From Buddleja alternifolia (taxonomy: Eukaryota > Streptophyta > Magnoliopsida > Lamiales > Scrophulariaceae): a stretch of DNA of 64,000 nucleotides. Of this stretch, positions 23,563 through 33,826 are shown in pieces; within the stretch, counting starts at the first letter, position 1, and every line of letters starts with the position of its first letter. The stretch is from contig CM033405.1 of assembly GCA_019426215.1 (NCBI GenBank), positions 4,813,001-4,877,000 of the forward strand. Direction: 5' to 3'. A model generated the notes under the pieces. It ran no database searches and was not told the DNA's origin. It saw only the letters and a program-made list of their open reading frames with translations. The translations under genes and the position numbers were made by a program.

Positions 23563-25376
23563 CGTCTCATTCTCTTCCCACTTCTGCTTGTTGGAGAGTA
23601 TGTCCTTGAAGACTTCACATAATTCGGCATTTGGAGAATGGCGTCAATAAACGGAATATTAATTCTCACTTCCCGAAGGATTGCCAAAATTCGAAGAAAG
23701 CTCGGATCCATCTCCTTTTTCTTCTTTTTGTGAGCATTTGGGAAGGGGAGACGAACTTCGATAGGGGGAGAAAGCGTTGGATTAGACGGATGAAAACCCA
23801 CTGAAACAGGTAGCGGCGCCTGGGCGCGTATATCGGCGCCTAGGCGCGGATCTGTTGGCGCCTGGGCGTGCATTCTGGGCGCTCGCGCGGGATGCAGAGA
23901 GTTTCATCTGGCAGGTTTGTGGTTGGCGCCTGGGCGCGTATATTGGCGCTAGCGCGTATCAGTAGGCGCCTGGGCGTGCATGTCTGGGCGCTCGGGCGCG
24001 GATGTACTGGCAGTGCATTCTCCAATTGTTTGCCACTTCTCAAGGCTATGGCATTGCATTGGGCCTTCGGGTTCTTTTCCGTGTCGCTTGGGAGAGTCCC
24101 CGGGGCTCTACCGTTAACCGCATTAGAAAGTTGCCCTACTTGTGTTCGCAAATCCTTCATCTCCATACACATATCCTTTATCATACTCCGAAGTTCGTTG
24201 AAAGATGTATCGGACTTTTTCATGTGAGCATCTAGTTTCTCATCGATTGTGGGAGGTCGCATTTGCACTTGACCTTGACCTTGTCCATTGAAATTGCCTT
24301 GCCTCGGGGGTGGGTTATTGAAGGGTGGTCGTGGAGCTTGATAGACCCCGGTTGATAGATCCCGGTTGTGCGTTCTGTGCGGGTTTGGCCTTTTTGAAAA
24401 TTCTCGGGTATATGAAAGTTCACCCGAGGTTTATTTTGATCCCCCACATAATTAACATTGCCAACCTCCGGTTCCAAGATACTACTTCCTCAACTACTTC
24501 CTCAATACAAGCAACCTTTTTAGAGGATGAGGCCTCTTCATCGTCGGGGTAAAGCTCGTCTTCTCGGGCCAACTGTTCGACTTTGTCCCATACACTTTGA
24601 CAGTCTAACCCAAGGAGATCTCCTCCCGCACCCGCGTTGAGTCTATGCCGAATACGTGACCTAACCCCATCATAGAAATGAGTACTTGTTCATTCAACCC
24701 AAAATTATGATCGGGACATTTACGGAGCATGCCCTTATATCTAGCCCAAGCCTCGGCTAAAGATTCATTGCTCCTTTGCCTAAACCCTTTTATATTACTC
24801 CGTAGCTCATTGATTTTTGAGGGTGGAAAGAATTTATTTAAAAAGGCATCGACCAACTCACTCCATGTTGTAATAGATTGTGGAGGTAAGGATTTGTACC
24901 ATGTTGTCGCCCTATCCTTCAATGAGAAATGGAAGACTCTTAGACGAATCGCATCAAGATCTCGTGGGTGATATTGAATGGTCACAAGAGCCTCATCTAT
25001 GGTTTTCAAATGAGCGTGTGGTGATTCGTGCGGTTCTCCATAGAAAGGATCTCCTTGCACCATATTAAAATGTGAGCCGGAATGTGGTAGTTTGGTGTGA
25101 AGAAATTAGGCACGACTACGGGCCCCGGAATGTATGGACCCTAGGTGGTAAGCTACCCCGAACCGACGGGAGTTGTGGAGGAGGTACCGCTTGCATGGCT
25201 TGTAGAACACCTTGTAACCACTCCCTAGTTTCCGGTGAGTTCATGTCCGGGAAATTTCCATTTGGGTTTTGGTTGAGATTATTGGCCATTTCTCTTGCTC
25301 GCCTACTAGTCCTAAGAACTCGTTCAATTTCGGGCTCCAACTCGTATAGAGGCTTGTTTGAGGAGCGGGTCAGCAC
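23563..25376 (-). pseudogene. gypsy gag region, frameshifted
   Basis: It begins near 25376 with MLTRSSNKPLYELEPEIERV. After a frameshift around 25100 it carries the retrotransposon gag domain (24605-25063: LRVFHFSLKDRATTWYKSLP, FFPPSKINELRSNIKGFRQ, SLAEAWARYKGMLRKCP), which matches the Athila gag pattern. Further frames give a C-terminal segment (23840-24268: MKDLRTQVGQLSNAVNGR, AIALRSGKQLENALP). The stretch 23810-24000 is built from GGCGCC-type words that code for an Ala/Gln/Pro/Arg-rich tract. Gag would form the virus-like particle in the cytoplasm. No zinc knuckle is visible. Confidence 0.8.
23812..24003. repeat. GGCGCC-word cluster within gag
   Basis: About eight spaced copies of words such as GGCGCCTGGGCGCG and GGCGCTAGCGCG. 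They are irregular in spacing, unlike the 50-bp array at 19601-19750. Confidence 0.8.
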
Positions 25377-25505
25377 CTCAAGAACCTAACTTAAATACAA
25401 GAACAAATTACAAATCACAACGAAAAATAAAGAAAATCAGAAAATAAACGAAAACGAAGAATTATAAAAATGTAAACTAAAATAAAAAAACTAAAATAAA
25501 CAAGT

Positions 25506-25522
25506 CCCCGCCAACGGCGCCA
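25506..25522 (-). other. primer-binding site, tRNA-Asp type
   Basis: On the minus strand the sequence just inside the 5' LTR reads TGGCGCCGTTGGCGGGG. It differs at one base from the complement of the 3' end of plant tRNA-Asp(GUC). A tRNA-Asp primer is usual for Athila-like elements. Confidence 0.8.
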
Positions 25523-25528
25523 AAAACT

Positions 25529-25918
25529 TGACACGCTAAAAGCTAACGTGCTATGATAGCAAGTGCACTAGACGTGTGTAGTAATAAGTGGACAAAAGTC
25601 CGGGTTGTCGAACCACAAAGACTTGAATTCTAGTTAATGATTTCGATAAAGATAAGACAATTAAAGTAAAGTGCAAGAAAAAGATTAACAACGAAGAACC
25701 AAAGAGAACGTACTATAGATTTAAATCTCACGTATGATAAAATGACTAAGGCACATGCTACACCGAATCTACTCGTCAATATATATGAGCTACTCTTCGA
25801 ATTATTAGACTCCTATTGCTTTGGTGGAAACTCCTAAATTAACTTTACCCGATGTCTCGGCACATAATAATCCTATGATTAATTGACGTTCTCTAAATAT
25901 GTCTATCCGAGAATCTAA
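25529..25918 (-). repeat. gypsy 5' LTR, partial
   Basis: It starts TGACACG and matches 14196-14590 with scattered single-base deletions. It ends at the N run, so the rest of the LTR and its flank are missing from this assembly. Confidence 0.85.
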
Positions 25919-25952
25919 NNNNNNNNNNNNNNNNNNNNNNNNNNNNNNNNNN
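25919..25952. other. assembly gap (34 N)
   Basis: Unknown bases. To the left is gypsy LTR and to the right the truncated end of MULE-C. Neither the rest of the LTR nor the interrupted copia element continues after it. Confidence 1.
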
Positions 25953-26160
25953 CAATTCCAACTTGGCTGCTTGGGGCGGACTCTAAACTCCGGGAAAAGG
26001 GGCCGTGAGATGGTCCGGAGGTTTTGGGAATGGGGTGATAGTGATAGGGGCAAAGTGGAATGTAAGGTGACAAAGGGAAGACTGTTGGATCAAGTTCAAT
26101 TCCACACCAACCAAAGCCTCTTTCGACTCCTGAGGCTCACCAGCCTATTCTTTAATATAC

Positions 26161-26433
26161 TATGAAAATCCATCATTGAATACGATAAAGTTGAACAGGT
26201 ATTGTTTAATATGTATGTATATTGTTTAATTATTAGTGTATTTATGAGCTATAATTGATTGTTAATTAGTGTATATTTGTGTGTTATCTACTGTATAATT
26301 AATTGTGAGCTATTGTATAATGGTTTTTTGGATTCTCATGATATACAGTATCTGAAATACATAATAATATACAGTTCCTATAAATATAATTATACAGTAA
26401 ATAATCCTTGTTATACATTTACTCATAGGGCTG
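26161..26433. other. intron of the MULE-C Ulp1-like gene
   Basis: AT-rich non-coding sequence with TGTATAAT-type words in both orientations. No other feature is visible. Confidence 0.5.
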
Positions 26434-27146
26434 ATGAGCAATCTGGAAAAAATATGCATTCAATCTGATGGATGTTATTATCAAGTACAATGGATGACAT
26501 GCAATCGTGACTCGATTATTCCGACAAATCCACGATTGAAAGAAATTGACAAGCTGGTGTTCGATCAGATTGCGAGGCTGTATCGACCGCATAAAGAGGC
26601 ACCTACTGAGCACCAAGGAGAACCTTCGTCACACGCACATCCTGCTGTCCAAGATGTTCAGCCTCTCCAACATGAACAATTTGCACCCGATAAACCAATA
26701 AGCACACCAACAGAAGGACCAACTTTCAACTTTGCAGAAGGACCAACTTTCAACTTGTTGACACAGATAACACCACAGAAGGACCAACAACCAGACACCG
26801 TTGCAGCAAAGGGACTATCGATCCCCTTAATGCCTAGTTTTGACCTGCTATCGCAACAAACACCGGAGAACCCACATCATGACGAGCCGGAAGGGACTGT
26901 ACTGTCAATTGCTAGACAATACAAGGATGACACCACCAATGTTGCTGACCAAGTGCCTCCGTCGACTTCAGATGTGGCAACAAAGGCTGATGCAGGGAAG
27001 GGACCTGTTGCGATGGAATTCATTGGTGAAAAAAGGAGACAAATGAAGCCAGGGCCAGATACGTGTTCTCCTTACATACAACAAATTGTACAACTAAACA
27101 CAAAGTCGAGCCCCATTGAAAAAAGGCTCTCTGATTAGGTAAAGAT

Positions 27147-27235
27147 TGTAGATGAGGACACCATGTGAGTACATAATGTTACATGTATACACTGTAGATG
27201 AGGACACCATGTGAGTACATAATGTCACATGTATA
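27147..27235 (+). repeat. ~44-bp duplication including a splice donor
   Basis: GTAGATGAGGACACCATGTG and the following GAGTACATAATG occur twice in tandem, about 44 bp apart. The unit spans the exon end and its GTGAGT donor, which match the donor of the corresponding MULE-A/B exon. Confidence 0.85.
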
Positions 27236-27600
27236 CACTGTATACTGTTACATATACACACTGTATACTGTTACATATACACACTGTATACTGTTACATA
27301 TACAAATTGTATAATGTTACATATACACACACTGTATAATGTAACATATACACACTGTATACTGTTACATATATCCACTGTATAATGTTAAATATACACA
27401 CTGTATACTGTTACATATACACACTGTATGTATAAATGTTACATATGCACACTGTATAATGTTACATTTTACACTGTATAATGTTACATATATCCACTGT
27501 ATAATGTTAACTATACACACTGTATACTGTTACATATATTCACTGTATAATGCTAAATATACACACTGTATAATGTTACATAGATACACTGCATAATACT
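27236..27600 (+). repeat. minisatellite of ~20-24 bp units in a MULE-C intron
   Basis: Tandem variants of ACTGTATACTGTTACATATA with TACTG/TAATG alternation and occasional insertions. All copies are in the direction of Ulp1 transcription. Confidence 0.88.
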
Positions 27601-29093
27601 GTATTCTTCCATTACATACTATATGATGCATAATACCCGTTTTGTATAATAACTCATTACATACTGTATATTTGTTTTTTCAGGGCTATTGTTTTCAGGA
27701 GTGGTGCTATCATGTGCACTATTTGGGATATAAAATCATTGTGTGACCGCACCGAACTCTTATTTGGTGTCATTGACACTTGGTCATACATGTTGAACAA
27801 CGCCGAGGCAACAAGATCACCCATGTCGCCGTTCAGATTTTATTTTCATGTGACCGACACGGTGAAATATATCCCTTATCTTTTGTTAATACTTACGTTA
27901 TAATGTGCACCATCTAACTACTTTTTTTTTTCAAATGTAAAACAGTTTTTTTTCACATCAAAAAAAGAAAGTAAATGTACTGATGCGCTCCTCGAACAAT
28001 TTGTGAATACCATTAAACATCGTATGAGCATGTTTCCAAGATTAAACATAAACGACGTCACATTGGTAAGTTAATGAAGAGTTAGTTTATTACAATTATC
28101 GTATTTATATGTAACCTTATTAACACCGCGTTCCTCTTGTCGATATGTAGGCCGTCTTTCCAATTCATCACGCTGGGCATTACTATGTTATATGCTTTAA
28201 TTTGAAGCAACCAGCTATTGAGATACTGGACAACAGCAGGGTAGATGTGTCGATCAAGGACAAATATCAACATGTGCCACCCACTCTGGTACAATTAATA
28301 TACTGTATAATATATATAAATATACTGTATATTAAACAGTGCTATACTGTATAATCATACATTTTTTCACTGTATAATTATATATGAATATTATGTATAT
28401 TGGATAGTGTTATACTGTATAATCATATGTTTTTCATTGTATAATGAAGTTAATACTCTGCTGTTAATTTGTATACTAATATACTGTATATTAATATAAT
28501 TATACTCTGAATCTTACATTTTAGTTTGTTTTTTTTCAAACAGAGAGGCTTGTTTTCAAAATTCCTGATGGATATCAACCATCCAGCGGGATTGCGTTGT
28601 CAACGGCCGAATTTGTCAGGCTTCCAATGTCGTGGCGTACATACAAGAATCCATTGGATTGCGGTATTTTTGTGATGCGTCACATGGAGACTTACCTCAG
28701 TGGAGGATTGAAAAATTGGGATACGGGATTGGGGCCGGAAAACGTACTGTTTTACAATTTTATTAGTTACGTGTGTGGAATCTTATCAAACTCTTTATTT
28801 CCTATCCATCTAACTTTATTATTTGTTCAATGCAGAGAACGCAAGTTGCGAAACTAACTAGGCTGAGGGGCCTTTATCTTGAGAAGATCCTCACTTCTGA
28901 TCTGAACGAACTGAAAGATGAAATCCTCACGCAATCCAGAGAAGTGGAACGGGCACAGGCACCAACGACAAAGGGGAAGAAGGGGTAGACGTACTTGATA
29001 GATTAAATTTTTAAGTTTCAATGTACAGCTTTTATTATTAGTTAGATATTGCGAGACTGGATTTTTTAGTCGTTAATTAATTTTTTTGTTCAT

Positions 29094-29420
29094 ATATTAT
29101 TGCTGGCTACATTTGATCCTGTTAATAATACAAGACAACAAAATCACACGATGTCTAAAATCACACAATCTCTGTATAATGTTGTATAATATGATGAATA
29201 ATCTACTTTATACTATATACAATTCAACACTGTATATTAACATATAATATACTGTATAACATAATGTCCATTTAATGTATATTGGTGTATAATACGCTGT
29301 ATAATAAACGTATTCATCTTCGTTATATATTCATCTTACTGTATACTATTGAGTAATCTACTGTATATTCACTTTATAAGGACTGTATACGGTCGTATAT
29401 GTTGATGTATATTTCATAAT
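29094..29420 (+). repeat. direct repeat block 1 of MULE-C
   Basis: About 325 bp downstream of the Ulp1-like gene, starting TATTATTGCTGGCTACATTT. It is clearly related, in the same orientation, to 32074-32415. Confidence 0.78.
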
Positions 29421-29613
29421 ATGCTTTTATATCTTATACATTACATAATATGCATATTATACTGTAAGTAAATACACATTATACAGTTCATAAAATGAAG
29501 TTATACAGTACGAAACTATTAATAAAAAGAGCCTGTTCATTGTACGGTGTAAAAAAATTCGAATTAATGAAATGTATACAACATAACTATTAATGAAATG
29601 TAAAAAGACATAA

Positions 29614-32600
29614 CTATTTTTCCTTTGCGGGGCAAGTTCTTGCATTATGCCCATCGAATTTTCCACATACGGCGCATTTTCTCCTCTTAGGAACATGCTT
29701 GGCTATCTCCGTACTGCTCTCAATCCCTTTACCACACCCTTTAGTTCAGCTCAATTGAGGATTTCTGATCCCGATCTCATTCTCGATTTGGGGTCCCACT
29801 AGACTCTCGATAACAGCATTCTTGTTATTCCTAGGATTGTCGTCCGCACCGACACTCAAATGAGACTTCATGTCCACCAATTGATTTTTTATGAAATCAA
29901 GTTTTTCTTTGTTAAAACTTGCAAGATTTAAACATGATTGAAAGTCCATCCAAATTTGACTCTGATCATTTGTATTCTTCTCAGTCACCGCACGATATTG
30001 CCTAACGTGGTTATTGATTATATCGGATGCCATACTTTCTGCATTTTTCCTCCACCTCCTTAGAACGTACTCGGCCGGAAACTTGTGTATTCGGCTTTGG
30101 TTGAATGCAAAGAAAACGTGTCTACACAGAATGCCTCGCCTCAAAAACAATCTACAAGAACAATCAACCTGATTGTTCGATACAACATGTTTCACCTGCA
30201 CACAATACAGTTAACATAATTATACTATACAGTGTGGGAAATATAATAATACGTTAAATATAACATTAACATACATTATAAAGAAATAATCACCTGCATA
30301 CAATACGGTTGATGGCTTAGATACCAACGACTTGTGATTTAATCTTGCGTTTGTATTCCATTGTTTGTCCATAGCACTTTCGAACCTACTGTAGAACTCA
30401 ATGATTGTGTCGTCCTTTACATAAGATTGGTTGAAGAAAAATTAACCGACTCTGAAATCGAAGTAGTCCTCAATAATCCACCCATCGGAACATTTAGATA
30501 ATACGCGGATACCCATGAATTTCTGTTCTTGAAAATTTCAGACAGCCATTCGATATGTCTTAGACCATACTCTGAAATAACATCATTCCATCCCTCTTCA
30601 AACTCTATTGGAGTGATGTTGTCATTATACACAAAATTATTAAGCTTCTTCACCACTTCACCATACTCACCTATATGTGGTGAAATCTGTATAAATAAAA
30701 ACATGTTATACAGTGTGTAAACTAATAATATACACTACATGATATAGCATTATACAGAATGAAAACAACACATTGTACAGTATGTAATTAAAACACGCAC
30801 CTTGGTTGGGAACTTCTTCATTATATGCCACGAGCACAAACGATGCCTAGCATTTTTAAAAACACTAGGAATAGCCTGCTTCATTGCGGGACATTGATCA
30901 GATACAATATATATTGGTTCACGTCCCATCACACGTGTAAAAGCTTCAAAAACCCACGTGTACGACTCAATGTCTTCTTTTGCGATTAGTGAGGCACCAA
31001 ATGTGACTATTCTCTTGTGGTTATCTAACCCGGTAAAAGGAACAAACTTCATTTGGTACCTAAAAAAAGCATTATAAGACATTATGCAGTTATTGAATCA
31101 GTAATTATATGCCATTATGCAGTCATATAATGCATCATTATACAGTGTCTAGTGTAGTGTTATATAGTTGTGTAATGTGGTGTTATACAGTGTCTAATAG
31201 GGTGGTATACAGTGTCTAATATGGCATTATACTAATATTTGATATTTTTATTATCAAATAAATGTGCTTACTTGTTTGATCGAAATGTTGCGTCAACCGA
31301 GCAAACATCGCCAAAAAGTTCAAAATCCTTATTGCAATAGGATCAACCCAAAATAACTTAGTCATACACCCATCCGCATCAGTGTCGTAATCAAAAGAAA
31401 ATCCTTCACAAGCTTTTTTCAAATTCATAAATTTCCTAACAATCATTTCCCCGTCGTTCTCACCGACGTATTGCTTCACGTCCCTTTTTGCATTTTTGAA
31501 ATCCGTAGAAGTCGACCCAATATTACCATAACCACCTGCAATCTCCTTCATGAATGAATGTGATTTAACAGCTCCTACATTCACCTTTGATGCATTTAAG
31601 CAGAACATGATCTGTGGCGGGTCAATATTCCTATTCACCCGCATAAACTGTTTCCCCTCGTTAGTAGCCAACTCGTGGTTGTGCCGCTCAACAAACTTCT
31701 TTATAACGTACCCCTCTGAGGCACTAAACCTCAAAACAATCTTAGCGTTACAGTCGCATCGACCAATCATGCACTTTTTCTTACTACTAACATCCTCAGA
31801 TTTTTTGTAAATCCCGGCACGACTACATACGAAATGCTTCGATATGACCGTACCATCCTTATGGGTTTTTTGCGAACACTTACGGACATCAAAACCACTT
31901 ACACGAGCATATATTTTGTAAAACTCATATCCAATTTTCAAGCTCTCAAATACCTTGTCAACGAACGGAGTAACGTCGGGTGAACACACTGGAATCCAAT
32001 ATTTGGAACCGCCGGGTGTCGATATAGAATTGGATGACGTAGCCGAGTGGACACATTGAGCCTCAACTGTATTATTGTTGACTGCATTTGATCGTGTTAA
32101 TAATATAAGACAACAAAATCACACTGTATAATAATAGTATATCAACTGTATATTAATGTATAAAAAACTGTATAATGTTGTTTATTATACATTATAATGC
32201 TAAATATTATAATGTATAATATATACAATTCAACACTGTATAGTAATATATAATATGATGTATAACAATGGTCCATTTAATGTATATTGGTGTGTGAGAC
32301 GCTGTATAAAAAACATATACTACTCGTTGTAATATATTCATCTAACTGTTGATATATATTGTATATTCACGTTATAATAACTGTATACTGGCGTATATCT
32401 TGCTGTATAATGAATTCCAATCACTAATAGTTATAAAGCACTGTATAACGTTGTATATATTGTTGTATAACAACGTATATGTGGCTGTATAATGCATTCC
32501 AATCACTAATAGTTACAAATCAAATGAATACCGCACCTTATATCACCATTATAACTGTTGTATAACGTTGAATAATCTACAGTACACTAATTGAGAATGC

Positions 32601-32781
32601 ATTGCTCACTGTATATTCATGTATAACGCTAGATATATCATATTTCAACGAACTGTATATTGGTGTGTATGTTGCTGTATACCGTAAACCAGCATATGTC
32701 AATATCTATCGCATGTTTTTTGAGTTCATAACATCAATCGATACGATATTTATAATCCATACCTGTGTCCATCTCAGCCAT
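29614..32781 (-). pseudogene. FAR1/MULE/SWIM transposase of MULE-C, disabled
   Basis: Exons, read on the minus strand: 32763-32781 (MAEMDTG), 31272-32081 (FAR1 domain: CSRAGIY, GRCDCNAKIVLRF, ERHNHELA), 30801-31059 (second catalytic Asp, IYIVSDQCPAM), about 30300-30686 (TSISESVN with the Glu) and 29614-30195 (SWIM CSCRLF...LCRHVFF; knuckle CAVCGKFDGHNARTC). A one-base deletion near 31325 shifts the frame just before the first catalytic Asp. The end of exon 4 is deleted, and a TGA after NPQLS cuts off the knuckle. It retains the sense codon (FKNRNSW) where MULE-A and B have TAG. The fifth exon is 582 nt, the same length as in MULE-A. Intron 1 holds block 2 of the direct repeat. Confidence 0.85.
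32074..32415 (+). repeat. direct repeat block 2 of MULE-C, in transposase intron 1
   Basis: Related to 29094-29420 along its whole length. It lies across the exon 2 acceptor and intron 1 of the minus-strand transposase, whereas intron 1 of MULE-A (1216-1720) has unrelated sequence. Confidence 0.75.
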
Positions 32782-32819
32782 AAAAACCGAAATCAATAAT
32801 CCACGACGCTCACGAATGA

Positions 32820-33110
32820 ATTGACGATGAACTGATATTGTTGATTAATTGCTAATGATGAACTGATCTTACCCATTCAATTGCGATGAATATTGTGATT
32901 GCTGATGATGAATTGATCTCATCCAATCAATTGCAATGAAAAAGACGAATATGATGAATTGATCTTACCCAATCAATTACGATGAAAAAGACGAATATGA
33001 TGAAGCGATCTTGCTGATTACTTCGATTGATGATGAATACTGTATAATATTTGCTGATTAATTCGATAGGATTGATGATGAACTGATCTCGATGATGGAC
33101 TGATGAAGAA
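32820..33110. repeat. degenerate 46-bp tandem repeats in MULE-C leader
   Basis: Units such as TTGATCTCATCCAATCAATT followed by GCAATGAAAAAGACGAATATGATGAA repeat at a 46-bp step near 32912 and 32958, with decayed copies on both sides. Confidence 0.65.
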
Positions 33111-33357
33111 TGGATTCTGGTGATGAAAATTGATTTTAATCGAGCTGAAATATATGGTAAATTCTGTTTTTACGCATTAATGGGGATTTGGTTTGATCAT
33201 GCATTAAATGTGCATGAGTTTGTTGGGTTTTATTGACAAAATTGCCCTCCCAGCATTAAAAATATTTAAATAATCCGAAAAAATGATATAATTTTACACC
33301 TTTGGATCAAATTGAATCAACGGCCTAGATTGGGTCTTAGGTCTTACCTAATGGCAA

Positions 33358-33409
33358 GGTATGTATTTGATCCATACCCTATATATAGGGTATGGATCAA
33401 ATACATACC
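33358..33409. repeat. 52-bp perfect palindrome at the MULE-C / MULE-B junction
   Basis: GGTATGTATTTGATCCATAC on the left is mirrored exactly on the right around a central CCCTATATATAGGG. It is formed by the identical ends of two MULEs in opposite orientation separated only by TATATATA (33380-33387). Weaker inverted similarity continues outward for about 50 bp on each side. Confidence 0.97.
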
Positions 33410-33826
33410 TTTATATTAGTTAAGATTTAAGACCCAATCTAGTCCATTAATCCTATTTGATCCTAAGGTCCGTATTTAACTACAATTAACAGCTTGTATA
33501 ATCATTTTTAATGATGGAAGGGGCAGTTTAATCAATGAAACTTAACAAAATCATGCAAATATCATGCAGTATCAAAATCAAATCCAACTTATTTAGCATA
33601 ACAGATTATTATTTCCAATTCATTTGTTCTTTCCAATTTCAAGTCGATCAGCTCTCAGAAACCTAACCTTTTGATTCCCATAACGTAAATTGTAAACATT
33701 ATTCATTATCAAACTGATTAAATTACCAAGATCGATTCATCATCATCGTCAATACCACAACATTGTCAATTCTGCGTTTTCTCCTCCATTTATCAATAGG
33801 TTTTGATTTCGTTTTAATGGCCGAGA

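Larger units (their letters stand above)
14196..25918 (-). mobile_element. Athila-like Ty3/gypsy retrotransposon, degenerate, cut by gap
   Basis: Oriented on the minus strand. From right to left: partial 5' LTR (25529-25918, ends in N), tRNA-Asp primer-binding site, gag, protease, RT, RNase H, integrase, a GC-rich repeat block, an env-like ORF, polypurine tract and 3' LTR (14196-15939). Order PR-RT-RH-IN is Ty3/gypsy. The gag sequence, tRNA-Asp primer and extra ORF after pol point to the Athila lineage. It is inserted into the copia element; the left flanking five bases are ATATC. The right flank is lost in the gap. At least six frameshifts in gag-pol and one in the env-like ORF show it cannot encode its own proteins. 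Confidence 0.9.
25953..28988 (+). pseudogene. Ulp1 (C48) peptidase-like gene of MULE-C, 5' truncated
   Basis: A decayed exon just after the gap (IPTWL..., frameshifted) matches the 7520-7810 exon of MULE-A. Then come exons at about 26434-27160 (Pro/Gln-rich linker with NPRLKEI), 27684-about 27860 (IMCTIWDIKSLCDRTELLFG), about 27945-28067, 28151-28288, 28544-28743 and 28836-28988. Catalytic residues are His in HHAGHYYVICFN, Asp in IEILDNS and Cys in LDCGIFVMRHMETY. A stop TAG follows EKRLSD at about 27136, and a frameshift near 28600 separates KFLMDINHPAG from the Cys motif. The splice donor after the 26434 exon is duplicated. SUMO cleavage is the family role; activity here is not expected. 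Confidence 0.8.
25953..33379 (-). mobile_element. MULE-C: diverged, inverted relative of MULE-A/B, truncated by gap
   Basis: It has the same two-gene plan as MULE-A in the opposite orientation: Ulp1-like gene on plus (25953-28988), transposase on minus (29614-32781). Its right end, read on the minus strand, starts GGGTATGGATCAAATACAT, identical to the MULE-B end. The other end and the first Ulp1 exons are lost at the gap. Proteins differ visibly from MULE-A/B, so this is an older or separate copy of the family. It lacks the transposase TAG found in A and B but has its own frameshifts and a deletion of the end of exon 4. Confidence 0.88.

Noticed and set aside
23868..24227. 119-codon plus-strand ORF across gag
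   Set aside because: Shadow of the minus-strand gag frame and of the GGCGCC words.
25899..26165. 88-codon ORF running through the N gap
   Set aside because: Includes unknown bases; the real coding frame here is the frameshifted Ulp1 exon of MULE-C.
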